From contig NC_080579.1 in the NCBI RefSeq assembly GCF_029962835.1, positions 85,019,959-85,083,958 on the forward strand: DNA of 64,000 nt. The letters run 5' to 3'. This DNA is from Magnolia sinica (lineage: Eukaryota > Streptophyta > Magnoliopsida > Magnoliales > Magnoliaceae). The notes beneath the pieces are model-generated. The model had not been told where the DNA came from. It was given only the letters and a program-made list of their open reading frames with translations, and did no database searches. The position numbers were made by a program, and so were the translations under genes. Positions 48,905 to 59,600 of the stretch are shown here, one piece after another. Within the stretch, counting starts at the first letter, position 1. Each line of letters starts with the position of its first letter.

Positions 48905-49270
48905 GTGGGTGTGGTGGCATACCGCCTTACTTTGCCCACACTACTCGTAGGCGTGCACAACATATTTCATGTATCTATGTTAAAGAAGTATGTTCCTGAT
49001 CCTTACCACATTATCAGATGGGAGAAGGTACAGTTGAGCGAAGACGCTACTTATGTACTGCGACCGACGCGTATTCTGAATAGGAAGGAGCAGGTGTTAC
49101 ACAGTAAGGTGATTCCACTTGTGAAGGTTTTGTGGACACACCACACTGAAGAGGAGGCTACTTGGGAAACAAAAGCTGAAATTTGTAAGAACTACCCTCA
49201 AATTCTCGACGAGTATGAAAAGGTACTAATTTTTATAATGAAATTCTTCTTTAAGGGGGGTAGATTGTAA
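48905..49270 (+). pseudogene. Element 3 integrase C-terminus, chromodomain-like tail
   Basis: The last pol frame has VVAYRLTLP, HNIFHVSMLKKYVPDPYHII, RPTRILNRKEQVLHSK, VKVLWTHHTEEEATWETK and YPQILDEYEKVL. It is homologous to 11502-11849 in element 2. Because of two extra bases relative to element 2, the frame reads on through the polypurine tract (KGGRL) and ends at TAA 49268-49270, inside the first bases of the 3' LTR. The GPY/F part lies just upstream in another frame. Confidence 0.85.
49253..49265 (+). promoter_or_regulatory. Polypurine tract of element 3
   Basis: AAGGGGGGTAGAT directly precedes the TGTAAT start of the 3' LTR and matches element 2. Confidence 0.85.
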
Positions 49271-50039
49271 TGTCTCGGAAAAATCTGCACAAAGACCCGA
49301 GTATCACCTCAGGTAGAAATCACAAAGGACCAAATTCTTTAAAAATTAGACGAGAATTAACTAAGTGCTAAACTAGGTTACCTGTGAAATTAGCACTAAT
49401 CACTTTAAATACGAACTACAAAACCCAAAACGTGTAGAATCGTTGACGCTACTTTACTCTGAAACTTAGAATCAATCTCAAAACTCGGTCGGGAGCACAC
49501 CGAAACTCTGTATCGGACCTGTACCGCACGTCAACAGTCCGAATACTATGAAACCATACGGTTATGACCACCTTGTTAGGCTTAACTACCATCTCAGAAA
49601 TCAAGTCCAGATAGTATCTCGAAATGCACAACTTGAGCCCGGAGCGAAGTGTGTGAGAAACGCAAATATCTTTAGGAAATGAACTAAAACTTAAGTGAAT
49701 TGAGTCGTTCACTTACAGGCCAAATCTAAGGATTCAGACCGTCGAAATCTGAGCTAATTACACCCTCGGATCAGGAAAAATTTTCAACACATGTCAGTGT
49801 ACTTGTGGCCCTGATCGTGTACTAGTGACCGTCGAACTGAAACTGGTCCTCCGCGGTTGATCTGTAAATCCGATCGGACCGAAAACTTAGCCTGGCCTAG
49901 ATCCAATGTCAAAGAGCTTAAGTCCGACTACACGCAGAAAAGGAGCCTCCAGATGTGCTCCGTTGGACCGAAACGGCCAGTCTTTGACTATAACCTAAGT
50001 ATACCATGGCCCTGGGGCCATTCCCATCGGCTTTAGGCC

Positions 50040-50047
50040 TATATAAG
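50040..50047 (+). promoter_or_regulatory. LTR TATA box (element 3, 3' LTR copy)
   Basis: TATATAAG in GGCCTATATAAGGGCC. A promoter here would read toward 52421 and the SDS side, but I see no sign that it drives SDS. Confidence 0.55.
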
Positions 50048-50221
50048 GGCCTAAACTCACCCCTCTCTCATTCTATCCGAATTCTTAACCCTAGGAGAGA
50101 AGAGAGAGAAAAGAGAAGGAAAGAGAGAGAAAGTGGAAGACCGTCCCTGGGATCCTTCCCTATCGCTCCACGGGCTGAATCAACCCTTCTGCATCGCTAT
50201 TCTAGTGATTCTGACTCCGTT

Positions 50222-50231
50222 CTTAGGTAAG
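50222..50231 (+). promoter_or_regulatory. Splice-donor-like site in LTR of element 3
   Basis: CTTAGGTAAG, about 185 bases after the LTR TATA box. In the left LTR the copia fragment begins within this motif. Confidence 0.4.
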
Positions 50232-52421
50232 AAAACCTAACCCTAATCTATTTTAGGATTTCAAATAGCGTAAGTGATGAAATAGCTAACCTATTTCATG
50301 CTATAGGTGGCTGTCATGTTGTAGACGAAGACTTGACATACAAACTGAGTTCGATACCTGTTTGTTGACGAAAGGTGCGGACTATAAACTTTTAGGTTAT
50401 GGTTTTCAAGGCTTTCAATGTCAGCAATGATTTATATCTGACTTGATTGCTATCATGTATGTTAGATACGATATTTTCCGTAAACTACACATATATGTAA
50501 ACTATGTTGGTTTTAAATGCATTTCATGTGTTTGTTAAAATGTCTGAATGCATGTGGAATTATGATTTGTGTTTGATACGATTGTCGTTAGAGAATACAT
50601 GATTGTTGTTGATATGGCAACTCCTATGTAGAAGGAATTGCTATGATATGCGTTTTAAACTAATTAAGTGCATGTGTGTAATATGTGTAGTCTAAGTGTT
50701 TAATAAAATGCCTGAATGAGAAAATGTTTGTTTAAATGCATGTATGGAGGGTGTTGAGATAGGATTCTCAATCCCCTTAATTATGGATATAGACCCCTCT
50801 CTATAACCTATCTTACTATTAGGTGCTGTGTGAATGAAATGTCTGTGTATGATAATATGTGTAGCATGTGTGTGATTAAATTGCTCAAGTAAGATTTGTA
50901 TCTGATTTTGGTTGGCACATGCGGTTTTGGACTGGTAAATATGAATGCCTAATGTACATGAAATGTGTTGGGGCTCCGACGTAGTCCAGGCAATCGGTAA
51001 TGATTTCCAAGTTAGTGACCGAGGTTGTTTCGCCACACTAGACACGTTCGAGGAATCCGAGTCGTATGCTGTTAGTCGATAGTGGTTAGGCCATGCGGAG
51101 TGCTTATGCACTCCATGTCGATCGGCTCGACGTATACTCGTACCAGTCGAGCTTGTCAAGTAACCCAATTGGCCCGATGAATGTTCACCATGTATGGACG
51201 TTACTGCTTGAATCTAAGGTACCAAACTCACCTGTGGAAAACCCGTTTAACCTTGGTACCTCGATCCGCTAAGAGTCATGAGTCGGGCATGGTGGTATGG
51301 GATACCATGGTCATTCTGTCGACCTACACTGGGGTGACGAGCCTCCCCGTAGTGACCAGTGAGCAACCCAAACTCGTGAGCCGAATACGGTGGTATGGGA
51401 CACTGTATTCGAGCTGTCGGCTTATGATCAGGTGACGAGCCCGTAGTGACCTCGAGTGTACGCTAGAAACTACATTGAGTGATGAGCATTTCCATAGTAA
51501 ACTAGAGTATAAACCAGACCTACGCTAAGGTGACAAGCCTCTCCGTGGTAGCTTGGAAACTGCCTATTGTATGTGACTGCTAGGATTGACGACCCTAGAT
51601 GGATTAATGTTGGTTATATGACATAAAGGGAGGTGTCTTAGCTTCTCAATCCTGTTGTATGAAAAGGTCTAATAAGAACTCGGTAATCATGCTCATGCAC
51701 CGCATTGCATGTGCCTTTGGCGTTAGTGTTGAGCACAGAGAAATAGGTGCATGCCGCGACCGTAAGAGGAATATCGCAGAGAGAGTACAGGTGAGGGCAT
51801 GCATCATTAATACATATCATTTTTGCATTAACCAGAGTACTTAGGGATGTTTGATTGTATTGTTTTATCATTACTGCTTGATTGAATTAATAACATGTTA
51901 ACCTTTGCCTTATAGTTCCACTGAGTTGATCACTCACTCACACGTTCTAAGACAGTGTTTTAAACACCAACCAGACTCTGTCTTAGCTGCAGGTGATGAC
52001 AATGCTTATGAGGCAAAGCTGGACTATTATGATGACAAGGAGGAGTGCTCCTATATGCAACTCTCTGGCGGGTCTATGTAGACCTGGAGTTGTGCTGACT
52101 GGGCTACAGGGTTTTAGATAGAGAATATTACACTTTCTGATTTTTGTATATTTTTGAATTAAACTTGTAATTGTTTAACCTAGTGACAGTCATAATCTGA
52201 GGGCTTACTATTATTTTTGTACAGTTTATATACATATCACAATCTTCCGCTAATGTACTTTAATTGCCTCTGGAGTATAATATGCTGTTTTGGTATAATC
52301 TTATTCATGTTTAAGACACTAATACGGACAACATTTAATCATCATTATCTATGTTGCTTAAGTGATGCGTTGGAACTTAAGAGTGAATCTATGCTCAACT
52401 CCCGATTTTCAAGGCGTTACA

Positions 52422-52426
52422 TCTTC
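52422..52426. repeat. Target site duplication of element 3 (right)
   Basis: TCTTC, identical to 39139-39143. Confidence 0.9.
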
Positions 52427-53044
52427 CTCCGAAGATAAGTTACACCTGACCTTCCATATGAAATGACTTTTATACGCGAGAATAGTCAAATAAAAGGGAA
52501 ATACTTACCGCTTATCACAAAGGGCAATTGCAAGTCACATTTCTAAAGAAGAACTGGATATATTGAAATCGAGAATAGTCTATCGCATGAGCGTATACTT
52601 GGATTACAGCTAAAGATTACCGTTACTGAATTACAACTCGGGATTACTGCTACTCCTAGGATATAGCTATACTATGATAAGGAAAGATAATTTGATTAGT
52701 TTGATTGGATTAGGACAAGATGACTTACTTTGTTGTATTCTTTGCTATTTATAAATTTCTCTTACGGTTATCTTCATCGGCTATGGTAGTTGGTTCGTCA
52801 CCATGTTGGTCTGTCAGATTATTCTGTCTCTTCTTACCACGTATCCTTTTAACAACTCTTTATACTTGATCTTTTTTTGCCTTTTGGACTTCTTGGCGTG
52901 CCCTGTCATTAGATGACATATATCATTTTGATCAACGCTAGATATAATTTCATGAAAAGCACTCCAAATACCTTTAAAAATCTTACGCATGCTATACATT
53001 TCCTGTAATGACATGTCCTTTTCTAAGTGGCTATTTCTACGAAT

Positions 53045-53050
<6 letters not shown>
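52427..53050. other. Intergenic DNA, no gene recognised
   Basis: Continuation of the host sequence interrupted by element 3. A minus-strand frame of 66 codons (53014-52814) is Lys-rich and without recognisable motifs, so I do not call it a gene. Confidence 0.45.

Positions 53051-53132
<82 letters not shown>
53051..53132. repeat. (TA)n microsatellite
   Basis: About 82 bases of pure TA dinucleotide. Confidence 0.97.
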
Positions 53133-53137
<5 letters not shown>

Positions 53138-53564
53138 AAGGCACTATGCACACTTTTAACTATTAAAGGTTTGGGATGTTAAAATCACTCGGGACTACAA
53201 TCCTTACAAAGTTTTTGGAATTTGGATAGTTTGGATTAAGTGAGATAAGTGATCCATTCAGTGGCCGTATGCATGAGTACCGACTTTCATACTTTGGCAT
53301 TATCAATTTTGGAAGCGGATTAGCTTGTGTACAACACGCCACCGGCATGGCGAGCACAGATTAGCTACTGAACTTGACGGTGGCAAAACTCAAGCCTTAG
53401 GCCAAGCTCGCCAAATGGATGGATGGTTTTTATATAACACAACCTCGAGACGGGATGCATGTCAACACACCAGCCAGGTCAGCCAACCCGCTTCCATCAA
53501 TTTTCCGAAAGCGGATTGGTTTGTGTACCACACCACCGGAGAGGCTGGTGTGTTTACGTCACTA
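53133..53564. other. Intergenic DNA
   Basis: Contains two similar phrases around TTTGTGTACMACACSCCACCGG (near 53328 and 53519), suggesting a degenerate duplication. No gene is seen. Confidence 0.4.
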
Positions 53565-53995
53565 AGTTCTATGGATCCTATCATAAGGTACGTGTTATAT
53601 CCAAACTGTCTATCCATTTGGCAAGCTCTTTATAAGGCTTAAGTTAAAAAATACACGACAAGTTCAAAGATCAAGTGAACCAAATTGCAAAAAGGCAACA
53701 GAGGATTGAACATCTACCATTGAAACCTTTTCGAAGGTCACGGGAGTTTTTGATCAATATAATATTTGTTTTTCATCTTCATCCCAATTTGTGTGACCTT
53801 ATAAACAAATTAGATGGTAAATAAATGTTATCATGGGCCTTGCTAATGTTTGAACAGTGAGAATCATTGTCATCGCCACTATTTGTGGTGTGGTCCACTT
53901 AAGATTTGGATAGGACTCATTTTTGGGCTCATGGTCTAAAACGATCTCACCAAATGGATTAACGGTGTGGATATAATAAATACAACATTGTGTAG
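53565..53995. mobile_element. Fold-back element upstream of SDS (1)
   Basis: The left arm holds CGTGTTATATCC and CTATCCATTTGGCAAG. The right arm holds the inverted forms (CTCACCAAATGGATTAACGG and GGATATAATAAATAC) and GTGGTGTGGTCCACTTAAG. The centre has GTGTGACCTTATAAAC. It is a palindromic MITE-like repeat of about 430 bp. Confidence 0.55.
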
Positions 53996-54204
53996 CCATG
54001 TAACTTTGATGTCCTTTGAATAGTTCGTATGGCTTCAAGCTCCAGGAGAGTCCCGTCGGTCTTCGCACGATACGTAGCGGATCTGCTGGTGTCTCACACA
54101 CCCCGTTGGTGTACCATACACGAGGCCGGTGTGTGTAGTGTCGTGTGATGACGAGCACTGGCACTCCTTAGCTCCGAGCTGTATGTTCAAAGGATATCAG
54201 AGTT

Positions 54205-54610
54205 ACAGTGGCCTCGTAATGATGTATTTATTATATCCACGCTATTCTTCCATTTGGCAAGATCATTTAAAGCATGATCCCAATAATAATTTGTATCCAA
54301 AGCTCATGTGTGCCACACTACAAGTAGGAGGGGAGAATAATTCTCACAGATAAAATATTCATAGAGTATGCCATAATATTTATTTTCCATCCAAACGACC
54401 ATAAGGTCACACAGACCTAGATGAAGAGTAAAAACAAATATAATAGAACTTCTGTGACCCTCAAAAAGCTTTCAATGGTAGACATTTAATCCCCAATTGT
54501 TCCACTTAATTTTTGGATCTGTCTTATTTTTCTGCTCAACCTTTACAACCAGCTCCCCAAATGGACATATAGCTTGAATATAACACATAACTCATGGTGG
54601 GACCTACAAA
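54205..54610. mobile_element. Fold-back element upstream of SDS (2)
   Basis: It has the same plan as the previous element: left arm with ATTATATCCACGC and TTCCATTTGGCAAGATC, centre with AAGGTCACACAGACCTAGATG, and right arm with CCCAAATGGACATATAGC and CATGGTGGGACC. Confidence 0.55.
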
Positions 54611-54719
54611 ACTTGGTAACATCAACACACCAGTTTATTTGGTGGTGTGATGTACACCAACCAATCCGCTTCCCCGGGGGCGTGCCATGAACGGACGCAC
54701 ATTTCCTACGAAAGCATTT

Positions 54720-55345
54720 GCAAGAAGTTACTGTGCACCGGAATGCAAGGTGGAGTCCAACAAGATGTTTACGGGAAATTCAATCCGTCCAATCATTTTT
54801 TGAGCTGATTTGAGGACATGACCAAACCGAGGAGTGGCTCGTTTTAATGTTGGATCTACCTTATTATTGGTCGCATGTCCAATGGACAGATTAGATTTCT
54901 CACACACATCACATAAGCCCACCTGAATTCTTATGCAACCCCAACGAAATGCTTTAGCAAAAAATCCGTGTATTCCACGCTTATTTTAGGACATGCACGG
55001 GAGGAAATAATATGAATTTTGTGATCACAGTTGAAATATTCACATGGACACGAAAGTTTTATATCAGTAAGTTTTTAGTGTTTTTACTTAATCGCAGTGA
55101 AAACAACCTTTTAAACGGTTTGGATGTTTGAGTCTAAGAAGGTTTCAACGGCCAACATTCCTTTCACCGCTATTTCATCTCGTATGGCCCACTTGAAATT
55201 TGTATCCTATTTAGTTTCGGTTGCATGTCTTAAAATGAGCTCTAAAAATGGATGGACGGTTAGATTTCTCATGAACATTGCAGTGGACCCCACCTTGCAT
55301 CCCTCAGCAGTAACTTCGTGCGAAAGGCTTTAGAAGGAAATCCGC
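54720..55345. repeat. Degenerate repeats next to the SDS promoter
   Basis: Two related stretches in direct orientation (about 54870-54970 and 55255-55350) share GGTTAGATTTCTCA-like and GAAAGGCTTTAGAAGGAAATCC-like sequence. The left part (54730-54760) is an inverted match to CCCCACCTTGCAT. These look like arms of further fold-back repeats reaching to within 100 bases of the SDS TATA box. Confidence 0.5.
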
Positions 55346-55376
55346 GTCCCCACGAAGGCGCGTGGCTGGGAAAATG

Positions 55377-55450
55377 GAGCTGACGTGGCATTCGTGGAGC
55401 ACTGCCGGCTATAAAAGGACGTTCCGACGTGCCCAAGCCAGTTACGTCAG
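55377..55450 (+). promoter_or_regulatory. SDS core promoter with TATA box and ACGT motifs
   Basis: TATAAAA lies at 55410-55416, so transcription should start near 55440. Three ACGT-core motifs flank it: TGACGTGGC (55381), CCGACGTGCC (about 55425) and TTACGTCAG (55442). ACGT cores are bound by plant bZIP factors. Their use in this gene is inference. Confidence 0.6.
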
Positions 55451-55465
55451 TTGAAGCTCGAAGCA

Positions 55466-55585
55466 GAGCTCCGAAAGGAAAACAGAGCGAAATTGCGTTT
55501 TACATCTGCAACTGTCAAAATCCCCGAGCTCCGAAAGGAAAACAGATCGAAATCGCGTTTAACTTCTGCAATTCGATCCTATACA
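55466..55585. repeat. 60-bp tandem duplication in the SDS 5' leader
   Basis: GAGCTCCGAAAGGAAAACAG starts at 55466 and again at 55526, exactly 60 bases later. The two units differ at a few positions. The second unit ends at the base before the SDS start codon. The length is a multiple of three and both units are open in the SDS frame, but neither supplies an ATG. Confidence 0.9.
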
Positions 55586-56662
55586 ATGCCTAGAAACGTC
55601 AATTCCGTCCTCCACGCCAGCAATCCACGCAAGAAACGACAAATGCAGCCCGTTTCTCACTCGAAGAAGCTCCGTTCCAAGATCCCTCGCCGGAAACGCA
55701 TCCCTCACTTCCCAATTCTCAGCAGATCTTCGAACGAGCTGTTTTCATCAAAAGAGTCAGAATTATCGGCGTTTCCAGCACCTTCCTGCTCTTCCTCCTG
55801 CTTTACGGGCGATGTCTCCTGCGATTCGAGCATGATCTCTGTCGGTTCTGTGAACCCGAAGAAACGGCAGAGATCGAAGGAAAGCGACGCAATCGAACGC
55901 TCCGGAGTCGCATTTTTCGGCAAGGATTCGCGGCCGATAACCAGATCTTACTACCGGCTGAAAGAAAATGTCAGGTCTGAAGAAAACAAAGGATCTCCAA
56001 CCGTAGGATCGTTTTCTCCACCGAAGGGTAGAGACGTCATTAGATCGGCTGAGGTTTCTGAGAGAAATTTGAAGCAGACGATCGGATCTGTCAAAAGAGC
56101 TCCAAAATCAGAGAAGAGCGAAGAAATCTCTTGCATTGAACCGTTTTTACCGGAGAATCCCAATCTGAAAGCTGGATCCTGTAAAGGAGACGAAAATTCG
56201 TTGCAATCTCTTGCAATTGCAGCATCTGCAGCCTCCGGAGCTGAGTTCTCCGAAATTTCCTGCATAGAATCGCTTTCGGCTGCGAACACTCGAAATGCAG
56301 CGAAAACTGAGCCAAGTGTCGTTGTTTCAGAACAGACTGTGGATCTCACTTGCTCAGAGCAGCTATCGGACGGAGACGACAGCTCGGATTATTCGAGCTG
56401 TCAGGAAATGACGCTTTCGCAGCTGGAAGCAGAGATTTTCCCTAAAAATTCGGACGGTGAGTGTGTCGAGTTTTCTCAGCCGTCGCTTTCGTCGATCCTA
56501 GGAGAGTCGTCGGTTGATTCCGAAACATCCGGCTGTAATTCCACTCCGTCGGTCTGTTTTTCGCTGTTTTTACAATACACGAAGCAGTTGTCGAGGTCGA
56601 GATCGCGTCTGAAATTTGGAACGTCTGATGGAATCGAAGACGAATACTCTGACAAATTTACG
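55586..56662 (+). CDS. SDS: SDS exon 1
   Basis: This exon gives 359 codons from ATG 55586 to ACG before GTCAGA (phase 0). It encodes the Ser-rich regulatory N-terminus with NLS-like clusters near residues 15-38 and a [10 protein letters not shown] motif near residue 115. An in-frame upstream stretch to 55451 lacks ATG. Confidence 0.9.
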
Positions 56663-59600
56663 GTCAGATATTCAATTTGCATAAGATGTCTTCTTTAAAG
56701 TTGTTTTGTATTTATATTGTCTAAATTGATGTTGTAATTTTTAGCTTTTGAGGTTCGAAAATGAAGAGCATGAAGAGAGCTACAAAAAGCTCAGGATCAG
56801 GGAGAGGAGACATGAGTATCGGCACAACTATATCGAGGTATACGGCCTGACGACGGAGTATGGAGATGTCGTGCTCCAGCAGCGGCTGCTGATGGTAAAC
56901 TGGATAATCGAGGTGAGGGACTCTCAAATCACATTTTCTTAACAATCGCGCTTCTTTAAAGCTTTCTTGTTTCAAATAATCGGCGATTTTTTGCGGGAGT
57001 AGTTGAGCACATACTACGCAGTGTTCTACCATTTGAGATCGTTCCGCGTTTTGCTGTCTGCTGGAACCCGGACCGGGATTGTTTACAAGCTTGTCTTACA
57101 AAGCACCAAATATGTGTGGGGCACAATGCACTTTATATGTCAATCCACTCGGTCCATAATGCGAGAACCATTATTTTAACCGTTCCTGCAAAGAATCATC
57201 TCCATATAAATCTCAAATAGGTCATGCCAATGGAAACCATGTAAAAGCTTCTCCTAAAACCTTCAAGTTCACACGCTGCCGCCTTGCGGCCCGATAGGCT
57301 GATTTTGGTATTTTCCCTTTGTCCTGGTGATTTACACCTGATAACGGGTACGATGAAAGATACACACCATGCTGGCCCCACACAAACTTATGGTTGGGAT
57401 AGCATCCGATTGCTCCTTGTGGTCTGGCCATTTGAGCCGTTGATCTCGATTATTTTTTACCTGTATCTTAGGATCGATGATTGAACCTGATGTACTGATT
57501 GGATTCTATATATATACAATATGGTGGACCCACAAGCTTGGGCGTTTTACGCGCTGAGTAAAACACAACGCGGAAAACAGGCGTTGTGAAGGATCCCCGT
57601 CCCTGAACGGATGCATGTGCATCCTCGTATCGTATCGTATCTGGCTGTTTCTTTACTCTGTTTCTATGATACGCTGGACTAGGTAAGATTGTAGACCACA
57701 GGACGTCGAACCCGAAGCCTAGGTCTTCCATTGTGCATGGACCATGTGATCTTAACCGCTCATCTGGTGGACCATAATGTGGATATCCTGCGGTGAAAAT
57801 TCATTTTTCTGCGGTCCAAGCATTTCAATTTAAGCATGCCACCGGCCCTTTCAATCTTAAACACCCAATCTAAGTCCAACTTGTGGCCACCAGTATCTAG
57901 ATCCTGCGAATTCTGCACTCTGGACGGTCCATTGGAAATCACACCAGAGGAGAGGCTCCAAATCGGGTGGGCACTCTTGCGAGTCACGGGAGTTTGATTT
58001 CCTCCAGTTCTTTCGTTTGGGTTTTGACAGAGTACGGTGCTCCCGGCCGTGGTGTACCGTACGTGGGTTCTCAACTACGATTTCATCTTAAATGATGATC
58101 TTAACCGTTCATATTCTCTTTACTGCTTTATAGAAGATACGATCAAATATTGATTATACTAAGCTTTACATATTGGATTTGGATATGGTCCATTCAAGCT
58201 TTACTTTCAATGTTTTAAAACCATCTTCACACACAATCATCCTTTCATCGAATCCTCCTTAGAATGGATCTTCTAGCATAGAATCTAAAATATGAACGGT
58301 TCAGATCATCATCTAAGATGCAAACTGGGGGACCCACCCCCGCAGGTAGCTGTGGAATGGGGGCACCTTAACCTATCAAAACCGTCGTCAAGGAACCTTG
58401 TTCGGTTTCGAGTTGTTTCAGATTCGGAGCATTCCCACGAACTATAATTAGTTTCCAGGACACTCGGACCCACTAAGTTAGTTGCGATACGTGCTGAACT
58501 GAACCCAGGCGGGGCCCGCCATGTCCATCTACGTTAGAATGCTTTTTTCCCACGTGCAAAACCATGTTCCTATGGCGATTTCTCTTCCCATTCTTTTTCC
58601 CTACCGGATGTCTCCCTCTCTTTTGACATGGATTCTTCTTTGGAGCAGCACGCGGACGAGCACGAGCTGCACTACGAGACATTGTTCTTGAGCGTGAGCC
58701 TGTTCGACAGATTTCTAGGCAAAGGGTTCTTCAAAAGCAAAAGAAAACTTCAACTTCTCGGAATCGCTTGCTGCACCCTCGCTACGAGGATCGAAGAAAA
58801 CCAGCCACTTAACTGGTATCTATCTACTCTCTCCTTTATTATCGTCACCGACTCCATCCGATTTTTTTCGCCCTATCTCGACTTTTTGAATTTTCTTAAG
58901 TGGCACCGTCTATCTTTCGCAAAGCTCTCCGACACAAATACCTCGCGAATGAAGTAACATTCACGAACTCGCGATCGTGTGCTCGGAGTGTAGGACAGAC
59001 GAACCACCTAACTAGCTTAGACTGGCAGTCTTGTAATTTCGGGGCAATTAAAGGGCAGTTTCAGGATCAGTCTTTTTATTACAGCTGATAGCTGGGAATA
59101 CCCTCATTGGGGTAACAATTTACAGATTTGACAACTCCTGGTTATGAATCGGGAATTCCCACGTGTCAAAGTTGCACATGTGCGAGATCCAAGCCGCTCA
59201 CATGACGGGCCTCATTCTGGTGATAGATGCTTTGGCTAAAATAAATCAGGAAATTCTGAATATCAGGTGAGCCCTAACTGGACAAGCAAACCGATAGTCA
59301 AGTGAAATTTAATGGTGTTCCAGAGTCACGATACTACTAGGGCTACCTGATGACCAATCAGCCTGATTTTCAAGACAAGCATCTACCGAGAGCGGTTTTG
59401 ATCTTGAGTGAGAGACCAGCGCCAACTCGTCCCAGTTCATTTTAGCATTTCTCATGTGTGGCAAGTCATGGACATAATATAATGGAAGTACTTTTCTTCT
59501 TCTTCTTCTTCTTCTTCTTCTTCTTTTCAGTATCCGACGGAAAGAATTCCTAGTGGGAACCAACGTGTTCAGCAGATGTGAAGTGGTGGCCATGGAATGG

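Larger units (their letters stand above)
39144..52421 (+). mobile_element. Element 3: Ty3/gypsy chromovirus with accessory ORF, integrase core deleted
   Basis: This is a full-length plus-strand element of the same family as element 2. In order it has: 5' LTR (39144-42942, with a 644-bp insertion), PBS (42946-42957), leader, accessory ORF (43811-45087), gag (from 45390), zinc knuckle, protease and RT (46655-47965), RNase H, a deleted integrase, chromodomain-like tail, PPT (49253-49265) and 3' LTR (49266-52421). TG...CA ends and a perfect TCTTC duplication define it. It is dead: there are stops in gag, an RT motif A Asp is Asn, and about 0.83 kb of integrase is gone. Confidence 0.93.
49266..52421 (+). 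repeat. Element 3 LTR, right copy (3' LTR)
   Basis: A 3156-bp LTR from TGTAATGTCT to GGCGTTACA. It lacks the copia insertion and so shows the original LTR length. It contains TATATAAG at 50040-50047, a GA tract after it, CTTAGGTAAG at 50222-50231 and the TGACGAGCC modules at about 51290-51570. Confidence 0.93.

Noticed and set aside
50040-50047. LTR TATA box of element 3 as promoter of SDS
   Set aside because: It is over 5 kb upstream, and SDS has its own TATA box at 55410.
52814-53014. Lys-rich minus-strand small frame as a gene
   Set aside because: It is short, without motifs, promoter or homologous copy in the window.
55451-55585. Extending SDS upstream from a TTG codon
   Set aside because: There is no ATG in frame and the stretch is a 60-bp duplication right after the expected transcription start. 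The ATG at 55586 is the simplest start.
58646-58648. Alternative acceptor for SDS exon 3 adding one Gln
   Set aside because: GGAG is a weaker acceptor than GCAG three bases on. NAGNAG-type alternative use is possible but not supported here.
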